Source of the DNA: Hippasteria phrygiana
Lineage: Eukaryota > Echinodermata > Asteroidea > Valvatida > Goniasteridae
DNA length: 64,000 bases
Assembly: GCA_037893225.1 (NCBI GenBank)
Contig: JAZGUH010000112.1
Location: 1,922,001 to 1,986,000 of the forward strand
Direction of reading: 5' to 3'
A model generated the notes under the pieces. That model did no database searches. It was given only the letters and a program-made list of their open reading frames with translations, and was not told where the DNA came from. The number at the start of each line of letters is the position of its first letter. The first letter of the stretch is position 1. A program made the translations under genes and the position numbers. Below, in pieces: positions 25,201-32,513 of the stretch.

Positions 25201-27097
25201 TCTTGAGATATGGTGGACGCAATGGGAGGGTGGTATCTGAATGGTGTAAATACACCAAGGATTCACCCAACTCAGATAATGCCCTCCCATTGCATACATT
25301 ATATCTCAAAAAGTCTAAAGCCGTGTTTCCATTGGACCTATTTTTGTCCATCTACTGCGACTTTTCTTTAGAATGACAAAATTAAGTCCAATGGGGACAC
25401 GCGGTAAACTAACGTCCCTGTCAACTTACTGCAACCTTGATGTAAAACAACCAGGCCGAAAGCGGTCGCGGAAAGTCATCAGGGACGATAAAAAGTCCAA
25501 TGGAAACAGCCCCTCCATGTAGAACTACCGCGACCACGCGGAAACCACTGTGTAAACAATGCAACTTCCTGTATCGCGTCCACTACACAGCGATTATCGC
25601 TAGCGTGCACGCGAAAATGGTGGTATGGTTCCAGAGAGCTATATTAAATAGAGCGTTAACTCCTCATCTTAAGCGCGGAGACACTTTAAATCCTTCCTGT
25701 GGGCAGACATTTTGAATTCGTGTGCGTGTTTGTAGAACATAATGAAATTAGATGGAGTGAATTTTAAACGTGTACTCTAAATGCAACGCGAAAGTACAAC
25801 ATTCGCAAACCACTTAAGTGCGTCATGACGGTTATAAAACGTCATGGCAAAAATCATCTGCAGCAGATACGCGCACGCTTTAAGTTGTTTGCGCAGAGCA
25901 AAAAGAAACGCTCATTTACTGATTGTGCGTTTTGGTTTTTGGCATATCGACTTCGATATTAACGCACCTGTATAGAATACAAACGCAAATATGCAAATAG
26001 CCGTACAAAATTTTGAGTTTTCCATATGTTTGTACACAAACATGGATGCGCCCAGCTGGCATCATTTTGTACATCGAGTCATTAGACCTCTAGTAATTTC
26101 ATATTTCTCTACATGTTCCATATCTCCTTGTGTTTACCTGTGATTACATGTACATGTGTACAGTGCATTTGCGCTAGTTTGCAACAAAGCGAACTGACCG
26201 ACAATCGACCACGTACGTGCATACAAAAGCTACGTTTTTTGCCCCATTCGCTGCTTGAAAAATGGCAGATTTGATAGATTTTGTGAGAGGTTTAATTGGG
26301 TAAGATGTAAGTGAAAATGTTGGGGAAGGCAGAAAAGAATTTTGAGAACTGCCTCAATATGGAGGCACACATGCGGGAGTTATAAACCATCCCTTCGAAG
26401 CCCTCCTGGTGTTCGCAAAACCCCCAAATCGCGATCAGCCCAACAGTTTTTCCGTGGCCCCAGTTCTTCTTTCTCTTGCAACTGCCACCAGTTGGGTCAG
26501 CTTTTTTTTCTTTTTTCGAGGAGGCCTTTGAACTCAGCGGTACAAACGACGACGACGTCATATTTTCTACAATAGACTAGACTGATCTCTTTGTGTCAAG
26601 CGAGCTATACAATGCAATTTAGTGCACGAAAAATTATGCTAGGTCACCACGTCTATCCCGTTGAGGTCAAAGCTGATTGTGCACAGTGCCTACAATGTGT
26701 GACATTCTGCCAGCCTCGAAAGGCGAATAAATGTTCTGTCGCGGATAAAAGTCCAAATCGTAACACACGGTAGAATTACGCAAAGGCATGTCGCGGCAAG
26801 TTTCCGCGAGGCAGCGGAAAAAAATAGTCCAATGGAAACACGGTTTAATAGGGTTTGCTTCACAACAAAATTACATTTCAAAAAGGTAGCACATGTCCTA
26901 TTTCACGTTATGCCACTCTTCAAGATGAATGGAGAGTCCCTTTAATTTCAAGCTGGCATATTGAAGCTTATGATTGCAAAAGCTTTGATTTCTTTCAGGC
27001 TTTTTGTAACTTTTTTGTACATTGTTGCACAATGCGTAACAGGAACAACCAAAACCAAAGGAAGAGAAGCAACGATGCAGAAGTAGTGGTCAGGTGA
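4264..27097 (+). CDS. CACUL1: CDK2-associated cullin domain protein 1 (CACUL1/CAC1), 8 exons, 296 aa
   Basis: CACUL1 is a small cullin-repeat protein reported in mammals to associate with CDK2 and promote G1/S progression; it lacks the C-terminal RING-binding part of true cullins. Exons by eye: 4264-4444, 10478-10601, 13218-13320, 15856-15951, 17730-17829, 22346-22435, 24470-24611 and 27043-27097 (TGA). All have AG/GT borders, and the phases 1, 2, 0, 0, 1, 1, 2 join without a break. Diagnostic stretches are [16 protein letters not shown] across the exon 2/3 junction, [16 protein letters not shown] across 4/5, [15 protein letters not shown] in exon 6, [12 protein letters not shown] in exon 7 and a basic tail NQRKRSND in exon 8. 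These match the human protein as I remember it (369 aa). The difference is an N-terminal region not conserved here. Exon 1 is the least certain: its phase-1 GTAAGG donor fits exon 2, but its residues are not recognisable. Introns occupy over 95% of the span and carry many transposons. Confidence 0.9.
4546..6493. mobile_element. hAT-like non-autonomous DNA element, 1.95 kb
   Basis: The left end TAGGCTTGGGCGA is mirrored by TCGCCCATGCCTA at the right end. Both termini continue into GAATCGATTCC-rich subterminal repeats. TGGCGGC stands beside both ends (4539-4545 and 6494-6500), which suggests a 7-8 bp target duplication as in hAT elements. No transposase is present. The interior contains an 18-bp minisatellite near the left end and a 100-bp segment that recurs at 6917-7013. 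It sits in CACUL1 intron 1. Confidence 0.7.
4647..4790. repeat. 18-bp minisatellite, 8 copies
   Basis: The unit GCCGATTCCAGTCCCCGC is repeated eight times almost without change, inside the left end of the hAT-like element. Because the unit is a multiple of three and free of stops, several frames on both strands stay open (for example RGDWNR and GIGAGT repeats). These are not genes. Confidence 0.93.
6127..7013. repeat. Duplicated ~100-bp segment (6127-6230 and 6917-7013)
   Basis: Both segments read GAAATGCTRGGTTTTT, then a degenerate stretch, then a shared AAAGGTAAGGTCTGATTTT ending in TTTGCAA. The first copy lies inside the hAT-like element and the second about 420 bp outside its right end. 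The AAAG/GTAAGG string resembles a splice donor, so the ancestor may have been an exon end. Function unknown. Confidence 0.6.
7014..8328 (+). other. CACUL1 intron 1, no recognisable gene
   Basis: AT-rich noncoding sequence. At 7870-7920 AGGGCTGTGACGAATATTC is followed by an AT-rich GAATATTC repeat, resembling one end of another hAT-type element; the partner end was not found. A segment at 7590-7680 (TATACGTTCGCATTG, GCCGTAACAATAGCATTTG) recurs at 55780-55850 and is therefore an interspersed repeat. Nothing else is supported. Confidence 0.5.
8329..8524. repeat. Nested inverted repeats (CCCTGCTAAATGCAACAG family)
   Basis: CCCTGCTAAATGCAACAGA (8329-8347) is mirrored by TCTGTTACATTTAGCAGGG (8421-8439). 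A second reversed half with TGCAACAGAATGCA and TGTTGCATTTGGCAGGG ends at about 8523. ACCCTAACC-like strings flank both sides. Probably a foldback transposon that duplicated one arm. Confidence 0.6.
8795..8942 (+). repeat. tRNA-derived SINE, copy 1
   Basis: Positions 8846-8918 form a tRNA-like sequence: acceptor arms GGCAAGA and TCGTGCC, A box TAGCTCAGTTGG, B box GGTTCGAATCC. The anticodon arm is poor and the T-stem mispaired, so it is not a working tRNA gene. The flanks (CTGACAATTTGGGAGACCGC before it, TTTCTTTGTTCACTTTGAAA after it) are shared with the inverted copy at 44449-44597. This shows a dispersed SINE with sequence both upstream and downstream of the tRNA part. Confidence 0.8.
9350..9478 (+). 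repeat. Imperfect AAGTC pentanucleotide repeat
   Basis: Blocks of (CAAGT)n separated by short interruptions such as ACAAGTCAAATGTT and CCAAGCCAATTTTTT. The periodicity drifts along the tract, as in an old microsatellite. It gives serine- and lysine-rich false ORFs. Confidence 0.85.
9523..9552. repeat. Perfect short palindrome
   Basis: GGCTGTTTCGGAAA is followed at once by its complement TTTCCGAAACAGCC around a 2-nt centre. It is probably the remnant of a foldback element. Confidence 0.75.
9786..9995 (+). repeat. 14-bp minisatellite, 15 copies
   Basis: The unit CACTCCTTGAGACA/T is repeated about 15 times. The first units carry A and the later ones T at the last position (CACACTCC versus CTCACTCC), so expansion happened at least twice from different units. 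It lies in CACUL1 intron 1. Confidence 0.93.
10385..10470 (+). repeat. Interspersed repeat ending just before CACUL1 exon 2
   Basis: The string TTTGTATATTTCAGG, a C/T-variable stretch, and AGTCAGTTAGCAGTTTAAT recur at 12508-12556, and the last part recurs near 16092-16113. The repeat supplies the DNA directly before the true splice acceptor of exon 2 (ATTTCGACAG at 10468-10477). Confidence 0.65.
10602..11924 (+). other. CACUL1 intron 2, left part
   Basis: No coding exon is seen. There is a C run at 10742-10758, ACATGTACATGTAC-rich sequence near 11474-11493 and a CTATAGTCGCTATAG motif at 11140-11157. The ORF at 11643-11837 (minus) has no recognisable motif. Confidence 0.5.
11925..11988 (-). 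repeat. tRNA-related fragment (SINE head)
   Basis: On the minus strand it reads GAGTGGTAAGACATCTGC, an anticodon loop compatible with AGA (serine-like), then a perfect T arm GTGGGTTCGAGTCCCAC and an acceptor half CCGAGTGA. The 5' half is cut short by an A-rich junction with the adjacent 8-bp array. Probably a tRNA-derived SINE or tRNA pseudogene. Confidence 0.65.
11994..12356. repeat. 8-bp satellite array, about 45 copies
   Basis: The unit is TACATGAG; the first eight or so units are TACATAAA or TACATAAG. Since 8 is not a multiple of 3 and the minus-strand unit has no stop, all three minus frames stay open and encode the same eight-residue cycle CTHVLMYS. The three overlapping ORFs of 125-150 codons are therefore by-products. 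It abuts the tRNA-related fragment, suggesting growth from a SINE tail. Confidence 0.95.
12380..12560. repeat. Inverted-repeat element, AGCTGGCCTAACGTTTC family, copy 1
   Basis: GCAAAATTAGCTGGCCTAAC is mirrored by GTTAGGCCAGCTAATTTTG about 85 bp later, followed by the TATATTTCAGG...CAGTTAGCAGTTT tail also seen before exon 2. A second copy is at 15978-16113. Likely a MITE of local high copy number. Confidence 0.75.
12604..12653. repeat. Short inverted repeat
   Basis: GTTGATGAACTAGTT and its exact complement AACTAGTTCATCAAC are separated by 20 nt. It touches the left end of the dispersed repeat at 12657. Confidence 0.75.
12657..13022 (+). repeat. Dispersed ~370-bp repeat with terminal hairpin, copy 1
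   Basis: Shares long collinear blocks with the reverse complement of 56768-57155: TTGGATACTGTATTTTGATT, GATCACGTG, GCGGATTCAG, GAGCAGCGAACTAG, CAGCTGTTTTGAT. It ends in a palindrome (12939-13016) with 28-bp perfect arms beginning CAATTGTTGACTGCTGTGAT. No ORF is conserved between copies. A non-autonomous transposon or foldback element. Confidence 0.75.
13509..13633 (+). other. Possible orphan exon
   Basis: An ATG opens a 41-codon frame ([13 protein letters not shown]...) ending at a strong GTAAGT donor. It lies in CACUL1 intron 3, which joins exons 3 and 4 in phase without it. The residues resemble no family I know. It could be an alternative exon, an exon of a transposon or chance. Confidence 0.2.
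13634..15855 (+). other. CACUL1 intron 3, remainder
   Basis: AT-rich intronic DNA without a convincing exon. There is a tandem duplication GGTTGAATGGTAACTAAT at about 15795-15833. A repeat with TGTGAATGCAAATGCGAATC (15052-15072) and a reversed TTATTCGCATTGTGGATTCG (15630-15650) suggests an inverted-repeat element of roughly 650 bp, but the ends are weak. Confidence 0.45.
15978..16113. repeat. Inverted-repeat element, AGCTGGCCTAACGTTTC family, copy 2
   Basis: GCAAAATTAGCTGGCCTAAC is mirrored by GAAACATTAGGCCAGC, with an A-rich centre and a tail ending GTTAGCAGCAGTTTAAT. Same family as 12380-12560, inserted just after CACUL1 exon 4. Confidence 0.72.
16114..17729 (+). other. CACUL1 intron 4, no supported feature
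   Basis: Several ORFs of 60-111 codons occur on both strands, but none has a family motif, splice-compatible phase or codon bias that I can see. Treated as noncoding intron sequence. Confidence 0.45.
17943..18530. mobile_element. TTAA-flanked non-autonomous element, ~590 bp
   Basis: TTAA then AGGGACACATTGCC at the left is mirrored by AGCAATGTGTCCCG then TTAA at the right. The TTAA flanks are typical of piggyBac-type targets. Inside is a perfect 18-bp hairpin (18331-18380) with GGTCCGCCATTTTGTGGA arms. No transposase. A family of this kind is common in some marine deuterostome genomes, as far as I recall. Confidence 0.65.
18531..19193 (+). other. CACUL1 intron 5, left part
   Basis: No exon or clear repeat. 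It contains several GGACTTGATT/AAGTCC-like short inverted strings around 18650-18840. Confidence 0.4.
19194..21351. mobile_element. TIR element, 2.16 kb (TACCGTAATTTTCGG ends)
   Basis: The left end TACCGTAATTTTCGGAATAT is repeated inverted at the right end, with about 28 identical bases that continue into GCGGCTTATAC subterminal repeats. No transposase ORF is found, so it is non-autonomous or gutted. A 57-nt palindrome lies inside (19697-19753). It occupies CACUL1 intron 5. Confidence 0.78.
19697..19753. repeat. 57-nt near-perfect palindrome
   Basis: Two 28-bp arms (left arm starts AAGTTGTGTACGTATTAAAG) are separated by one base. It could extrude as a cruciform. It probably marks a second small foldback element nested in the 2.16-kb transposon. 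Confidence 0.85.
21806..22255 (+). repeat. Degenerate tandem-like ATCACGCA/CAATC sequence
   Basis: Variants of GTCGATCACGCAAACATCAG and GATCGTGCAG recur with irregular spacing (for example 21841-21890, 22030-22080, 22200-22250). This looks like an eroded tandem repeat with a unit of about 20 nt in CACUL1 intron 5. Confidence 0.4.
22741..22801. repeat. GC-rich microsatellite block
   Basis: (CCAGG)n passes into (GGGC)n and then CCTGCCTGCC. It is the most GC-rich stretch of the CACUL1 introns. Confidence 0.8.
24767..24934. mobile_element. hAT MITE family A, copy 1 (eroded)
   Basis: The left end CAGGGATGAAGTCGAGTCC and right end GGACTCGACTACAG enclose sequence shared with 34299-34480 and 50797-50983, such as GAGCTTTGACAAAGGCATT and GGCTTTATGAAAG. 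The right terminus is damaged and no target duplication is visible. It lies in CACUL1 intron 7. Confidence 0.75.
25204..25308. mobile_element. MITE family B, short copy
   Basis: TGAGATATGGTGGACGCAAT is mirrored by a diverged complement ending in ATATCTCA. The motif GGYGGACRCAATRGGAG also occurs in the longer element at 47685-47941, so both belong to one family. Confidence 0.65.
25321..26843. mobile_element. TIR element, 1.52 kb
   Basis: Perfect 17-bp inverted termini: CCGTGTTTCCATTGGAC at the left and GTCCAATGGAAACACGG at the right. Further copies of GTCCAATGGAAAC and AAGTCCAATGG near the ends (25390, 25497) form subterminal repeats. No transposase motif is found in the interior. It fills most of CACUL1 intron 7. 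Confidence 0.75.
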
Positions 27098-29413
27098 CAT
27101 AATTATGACATCAGGTGATACCGGTACCATGGTGACATCAGTGAATGTCATCAGTTGGCATCGTCGGGCGACATCATATCGGATGACATCAGGTGATATC
27201 GGGTGATATATTGTTTAACAGACAGCCTCATTGATATACCACAAGTCTTTCATGTACAGTTAGTGCTTTCATTTAAGAAAGAAATAACCAATGTTGTGTT
27301 TGTAAACACCCACAAAGTCGCATTTTGGGGAGTAGTTATGAGGGCTAAATTTCTGAATTTCAAAAATCTCCACAAATTACTCAACAATTGACCTATTCGC
27401 CATTGATAAGCATAAGCATAAGCCAATCATAGCATCTGTTAAATATCACGTGACATTCTAAGCTTCGGACCATGTGGAAAGTGGCTGCATGTGTACCTTG
27501 TTCATAGAAACGCAATGCACAGACTACAGGTGCATAATGATGAGAAAAGTCTCGGACAAATGCAAGACAATTCCAGTTAGAGATTAGTGCAGCAAATGCT
27601 CTACGAAAGCTTATTTATGTGTTGCCCCGTTGTGTATGCGGTTACACATGCTGCATGTGTGCAAAGTTGTCTAGGAACTCACAAAAAACGCGAAAAGTGA
27701 GTTTGCTACTTTTTAGAGATTTTTTTATTTATCGTCTAAATTGATTGTTTATTTTAATTTGTGCCTGCAATCATGTCCTAATGTAATTCAGTTAATTAGA
27801 ACAGCAGGGATGGTGCCTCCATTTTATGCAATTAAGGTTATCAATTCTAGAAATGTTTCACAGCAGCCAGTGTGAGCACTGTGTTTGTGCTTCTTGGCAA
27901 CGTCAGTACGTACATACATGAATAGTGTACGTAGTGTAGATGTACAACGTCAGTGTATATCGTAGATTGTGTTTTTATCTTTTTTTTTACCCTAGTGAGA
28001 TCGTTTATTGGTTTCAATTTTTGCATTTTAGAAACATTTTACAATGGCAGCTGTCCCATTAGATCCCTGTATATTATGTATACATGTAAGATTTGGCAAT
28101 AGCACAATATGATGGTCATCCAATATTTTTGAACTTCATACATAACATCAGAATCTATATTGTGACAAAATTTGAAAATTCAGCCTAGCGGAACAGGCTC
28201 TAATTTTTTATTTGAGCTTTTATTGTGTGTTGCCTAACTGATTCATAGCACAAGCTCTAAACTTTGGAAATTGCTAGTCACTGAGTATGAATATGACGTT
28301 TGAAATTGTCAGTTGGCTCTTTCTGAAGATATAGAATTGGGTCAGTAGCTATTGTATCTTTGACTTGGGAAGGGAGGCGGGTGAAAACTGATGGAAGGGC
28401 TCTTGATTCAAACCCACAATGCATAAAAGGTTAAAACTACACACAGTATTTCTTATTTTTTTTAGCATCGGGTTGAATCAATATAAGTGACTGCATTGTT
28501 ACTCATATCTTGTTTAACGTACAATTTCCTGAAAACTAGCCAATTGATTGTTTTTATCACTCAAATCCATAACAGGCATTGCCAACAGAATTGAACTAGG
28601 CAAGCCTCTTCAAGCATAACAGTAAAACATTTCATGCTATTCCCAAGTATACAAAGAAACACACATTTTTTATATCAAGATTTATTAAAGTATGGTAAAG
28701 GAACTTTTTCGTGGGATGGAAGAAATGCATTTTTACTTCTTAAACACCCATTTTTCTTGGTGAACACATTTAAAACAAACATTGCACAGATGCTTCCTTT
28801 GCAGTTACATGTGACTTGCGCATATAGTACACGTTATGATTCACCTCTGGTGCAGATGTGTACACAGTCATACTTTCCTATACTGGTGAGGACAATGCTT
28901 TGTGTTTCCTATTGTTCCTTCAATATAACCCAACCCAATAGACTAATAAGCATGTACTTCTACGTTGTTCGAGGACCAATTTCAACAAAAGACCGTCTCC
29001 CGAGGACAAGAAAGATTCCTTCGTGTTTTCTTTCTCTCCTTGTCCTCGAACGTAGTACAGTACATGTACACAGTGACACAATCAACCTATGAGAGCACAC
29101 AAACATTTGCAGAATACAGATAACGGTTGTATTTAATCATTTACTTCTTTGTTTTAATACAAAGAAACATCTACATTTATTCCATGTACTCTACATGAAC
29201 AAGTACATGTACATCAAAGGGAGTTTATAATCATGAACACACATGATGTGTGCTGCTTCTAATACATTTTTAATCATGGTGCTCGTGTATTTGGATTCCT
29301 GAATGGCTTTTATCAGAGGCCTCGTGCAAGAAAAATATCTTTTTGTTTATTCCCTCTGTTTTATCCACTCTTTTTTTTTTCAAAGCACTGTGTTATCCAG
29401 TCCATCTTTGTAA
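27098..29413 (+). other. CACUL1 3' flank and intergenic DNA
   Basis: Directly after the stop codon, 27100-27210 repeats variants of GACATCAGGTGATA, probably in the 3' UTR. I found no AATAAA in the first kilobase, so the poly(A) site is unknown. A foldback lies at 28960-29055, with arms around TACGTTGTTCGAGGA and CGAGGACAAG. The 152-codon ORF at 28634-29092 overlaps this foldback, has no family motif and is probably chance. Confidence 0.5.
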
Positions 29414-30766
29414 TTAAGTCTGATTTGTGTGGAATGCTACAAAGCAATAGTGAGACAAAGAAACTTTGCACTTGGAACAGCGAATGCGACTACGACCTGT
29501 ACATGATGGTTCATGTAGCTTACATTGCCGGTCCAATCCATCAATGTGCATTGGCCAGTGGTCGAATCTGACATGCCATACTGCTATGGGACGTTGTTTG
29601 GTTGTGGCACATTTGTGCGATGTAGCATGGGCCTCGTCCGTTAACTGTATGAGATGGACGGCCTGGGCAGCGTGGTGGTGGTGGTGCCAATTCAGCTTTG
29701 ATGAGGGACTTCAAAGCAGAACTCAATTAGATCACTTGACCACTTACATGTACTTGGAATTGCCTGAGCTGCTGCATCGTCTTTGTATTCCAGCATTTAA
29801 TTTGTCAATGCAAAATTAATGAAGTAGAAGATACATGTAACTATGACTGGATTGCGATAGAGGGCGATCAGAAAATCTAGTTTATCAACCCCGCACATGT
29901 GACTGCTGTAGTGTCGCACAATGGCAGGCCAGTTTGCTTGAATGTTTGACTAGACTCCTTCTTACATGTACTCTCACTCCGTCTCCTTATTGTGTCAAGA
30001 ACACCTATGCCTGTGAATGTAGATGCCAACTTGACGACGCCATTATCACGCCACGCTACTACATCACCCTAAGCTGTCACTCTCAAGTCCATTGCTCCTC
30101 ACACTTTCTTTTTCAGATCAGCATAAGCAGGAAGAAGAGCAGCCTGTGAGGCACTTTCTCTTCACCACAACAAAAGAGAGAATACCAACATCTTTCAATA
30201 CTCTCGGGAGGGGTACGAATGTGAAATAGTTGTCAAAAATGCGAGTTATGATTTTGAGGCAGTGTGCTAGCCAGGTGCCTGACAACTGATCATGTTTAAT
30301 ACACCAAGGTGTTTGTATCATCCGACGAGTGCCTGCACCTTGATACTACAGAAAGTCATATGCCTTGTCACACTTTCCCACATCTCACAAAATTCTTTGA
30401 CCTCTCTAGATATTGCTTCCCCTGACAAACTGTTACATGGTATAATCTGCTCATCGATGCTGTTGTGCTCTTCGGGTATGAGACTGCGACATCTCGCCCA
30501 TATGCTGTCAATAACGGGCCTCACCTTCCAAAGCTTCTTAGTTGACTGAGGATCATGCGTAGTGTGTTGTCAAAGCAGTGCAGGTGGTTACTGATCTTGA
30601 AGAACCTGTTCACTGACAAAGTATCAGCAAGAAGTGGTATCCGGTGTGCCGGCTGCCAGTACATCCATATTCTAAGGTTTGCCGTCACTATATTCACCGA
30701 CCTTACATCCATTACCTCAATCACTATAACTGTATAGCACAACCGTCTCCTTGTACTCACTTTCAT
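29414..30766 (-). pseudogene. piggyBac transposase remnant
   Basis: piggyBac enzymes cut and paste DNA at TTAA using an RNase H-like fold with catalytic aspartates. In order on the minus strand: AHRIPLLADTLSVNRF and ISNHLHCFDN (30.6 kb); HNSIDEQIIP with the first catalytic Asp (30.44 kb); DVVAWRDNGVVKLAST (30.03 kb); RHYSSHMCGVDKLDFL then IALYRNP (29.88 kb); and the C-terminal cysteine-rich zinc domain, CKLHEPSC, IRCSKCKVSLSHYC and FHTNQT then stop at 29414-29416. These blocks lie in different frames with stops between them, so the gene is dead. The N-terminus was not identified. No TTAA-flanked termini were matched to it. Confidence 0.85.
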
Positions 30767-31040
30767 TATGCGCTATTGGTTTCTGCTCCACTGGCAGACA
30801 CCTGAAGTGACACCATGCCCAAAATTTCTAAAATGTGTTAGGCAATTTGGTGATTAGCGAACTGATACCGGCTGTAAAAATGTGGGTATGAAAATGCAAA
30901 AAGAAGAATAGCAACAATGTTGTCAATAGTACCACTGGACAAACCACAGGCAATGTTATGTCCAGTGTACACATAATCAGGAAGAGAATGACCCATTGGT
31001 TCTTGAAAGTGTTTGCACATTAACAGGGATGGACCAGATT

Positions 31041-31910
31041 TTAATTTCTGACCCCCTTGGCTCTAGTGGGCAGCCTCGTTTGAAGACATTCTTGTACGAA
31101 ACTTGGGGTTCCACAACAGTGATCACCCTCACAGGAACACTTTATTGCACATATGTCGCAACAAATGTGTGCAATGATTCTGCCTGAAGTTTCTCGGTGT
31201 GCTACTGTGAAGGTGGATTCGATGACTACTCTTCTGCACACATCCGTCTTAAAAAAAAACAACCTTTTCATGTCCTCTTTGATGGGCTTACCACTTGTGG
31301 AAGGACAGTCAAATACAACTGACGAACTCTGCTTCCCCATCTCTTCTCCGCCCCTTCCACTTAACTGAACAGTCATCAATATATGTTGGTGATTCATACA
31401 TGATCACATTCTGAATTTCCTTAACATCCACTCCAAGGCTGAATGCTACTGTAGCAAAAAGAACTGATAGTTCCCTGGGGATATGAGAACTTTGTAGAAT
31501 GCGTTCTTTAATTTCAGAATCTGTGTTTGTGTGAAACATTTCAAAGTGACAGGGAAATGAGGCAAGTATATGGCAACTGATTACCGAGAAAAGCTCTTTA
31601 CAGGTCTTTCTGGACTTACAGTATATTACTCGTGCAGTATCCTTTCCTTTGGCACGAATTTCAGCTGACAACCAGTCAACGGTTTCATGTTTAGTACTAC
31701 ATGTACGTGCTTAATGTTCGAATGAATTGGGCTTGCACGTACTAAGATGACATTTCGCATCCCAAGACTGTCGGCAACCGTCTTCCGGATATCGATTGAT
31801 GTGCTGGGTGTTGCAGTCGGTGCCACTACTGGGGCTTGCAGCTTGAGACGAGCTGTCCCATCTGGCCATACGACTTTTGGAAAGCAACAGGTTCGCCGGA
31901 TGACTGGCCC
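31041..31910 (-). pseudogene. RecQ-type DNA helicase fragment
   Basis: After a splice acceptor at 31911-31912 the minus strand holds, in order, APTATPSTSIDIRKT (helicase motif III region), ARVIYCKSRKTCKELF (motif IV), VLFATVAFSLGVDVKEI (motif V), a damaged GRAGRDG motif VI (read as WKGRRRDGEAEF in one frame and GRGGEEMG in another) and a zinc-type cluster CCDICAIKCSC. At least two frameshifts are needed to join them (near 31665 and 31345). The Walker A and B part should lie further right (over 32 kb) and was not found. Multicopy RecQ-like genes of this type occur in invertebrate genomes and may travel with transposons; that link is inference. Confidence 0.78.
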
Positions 31911-32259
31911 CTGTAATATAAAAGATTAAAAATGTTCCATCAGAAACAGTTTGTCAAATAGGCTGTCAATTTCTTTATTACTACATGTATTTGCCAGGCA
32001 TAGTTTGACGTTGTCTGCTTAATGATTTTGAATGACAAAAAATGCTAACATGCTAATTGAGTTGGCTACCATACGTACACAATACATAGATAAGTTTATT
32101 AAAGCGTGGAGCATGACTCTGACATATACGTAGAATGTCATCCGTCACTGAAGATGTGTCTGAATCTGCGATGATGGGGAAATGGGAGATGCATCAGGCA
32201 TTACGTTCGGGGAAGATGAATATTCATATCAGACATTTTGTTCTATATAAATGCCATTG

Positions 32260-32513
32260 GGTCATTCTATAAATTAGGGGTCCAATTTTGGTGTCCCTGT
32301 TACATCTGACATGTATAAGATTTTGCAATTCAGGACACATTCTTTAATGCCTTCTATCTCCAAGAATGATTATGTAAAGCAAAGTACCTGCCAAACAATT
32401 TAAAAATAGTGTGAAGTCAATTTTAATGATACTTGATGGGAAATTACACAGGTCAGGTGTAACAGGGACAGCAAAAAATGTCACACCTTGGACCCGTAAT
32501 TTATAGAATGACC
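32260..32513. mobile_element. MITE, ~254 bp, with apparent CCATTG target duplication
   Basis: GGTCATTCTATAAATT at the left is mirrored by AATTTATAGAATGACC at the right. The inner arms also match (GTCCCTGTTACATCTGAC against GTCAGGTGTAACAGGGAC). CCATTG stands directly outside both ends. Confidence 0.78.

Noticed and set aside
28634..29092. 152-codon plus-strand ORF
   Set aside because: No domain or codon pattern; overlaps a foldback (28960-29055) and ACATGTAC-rich DNA.
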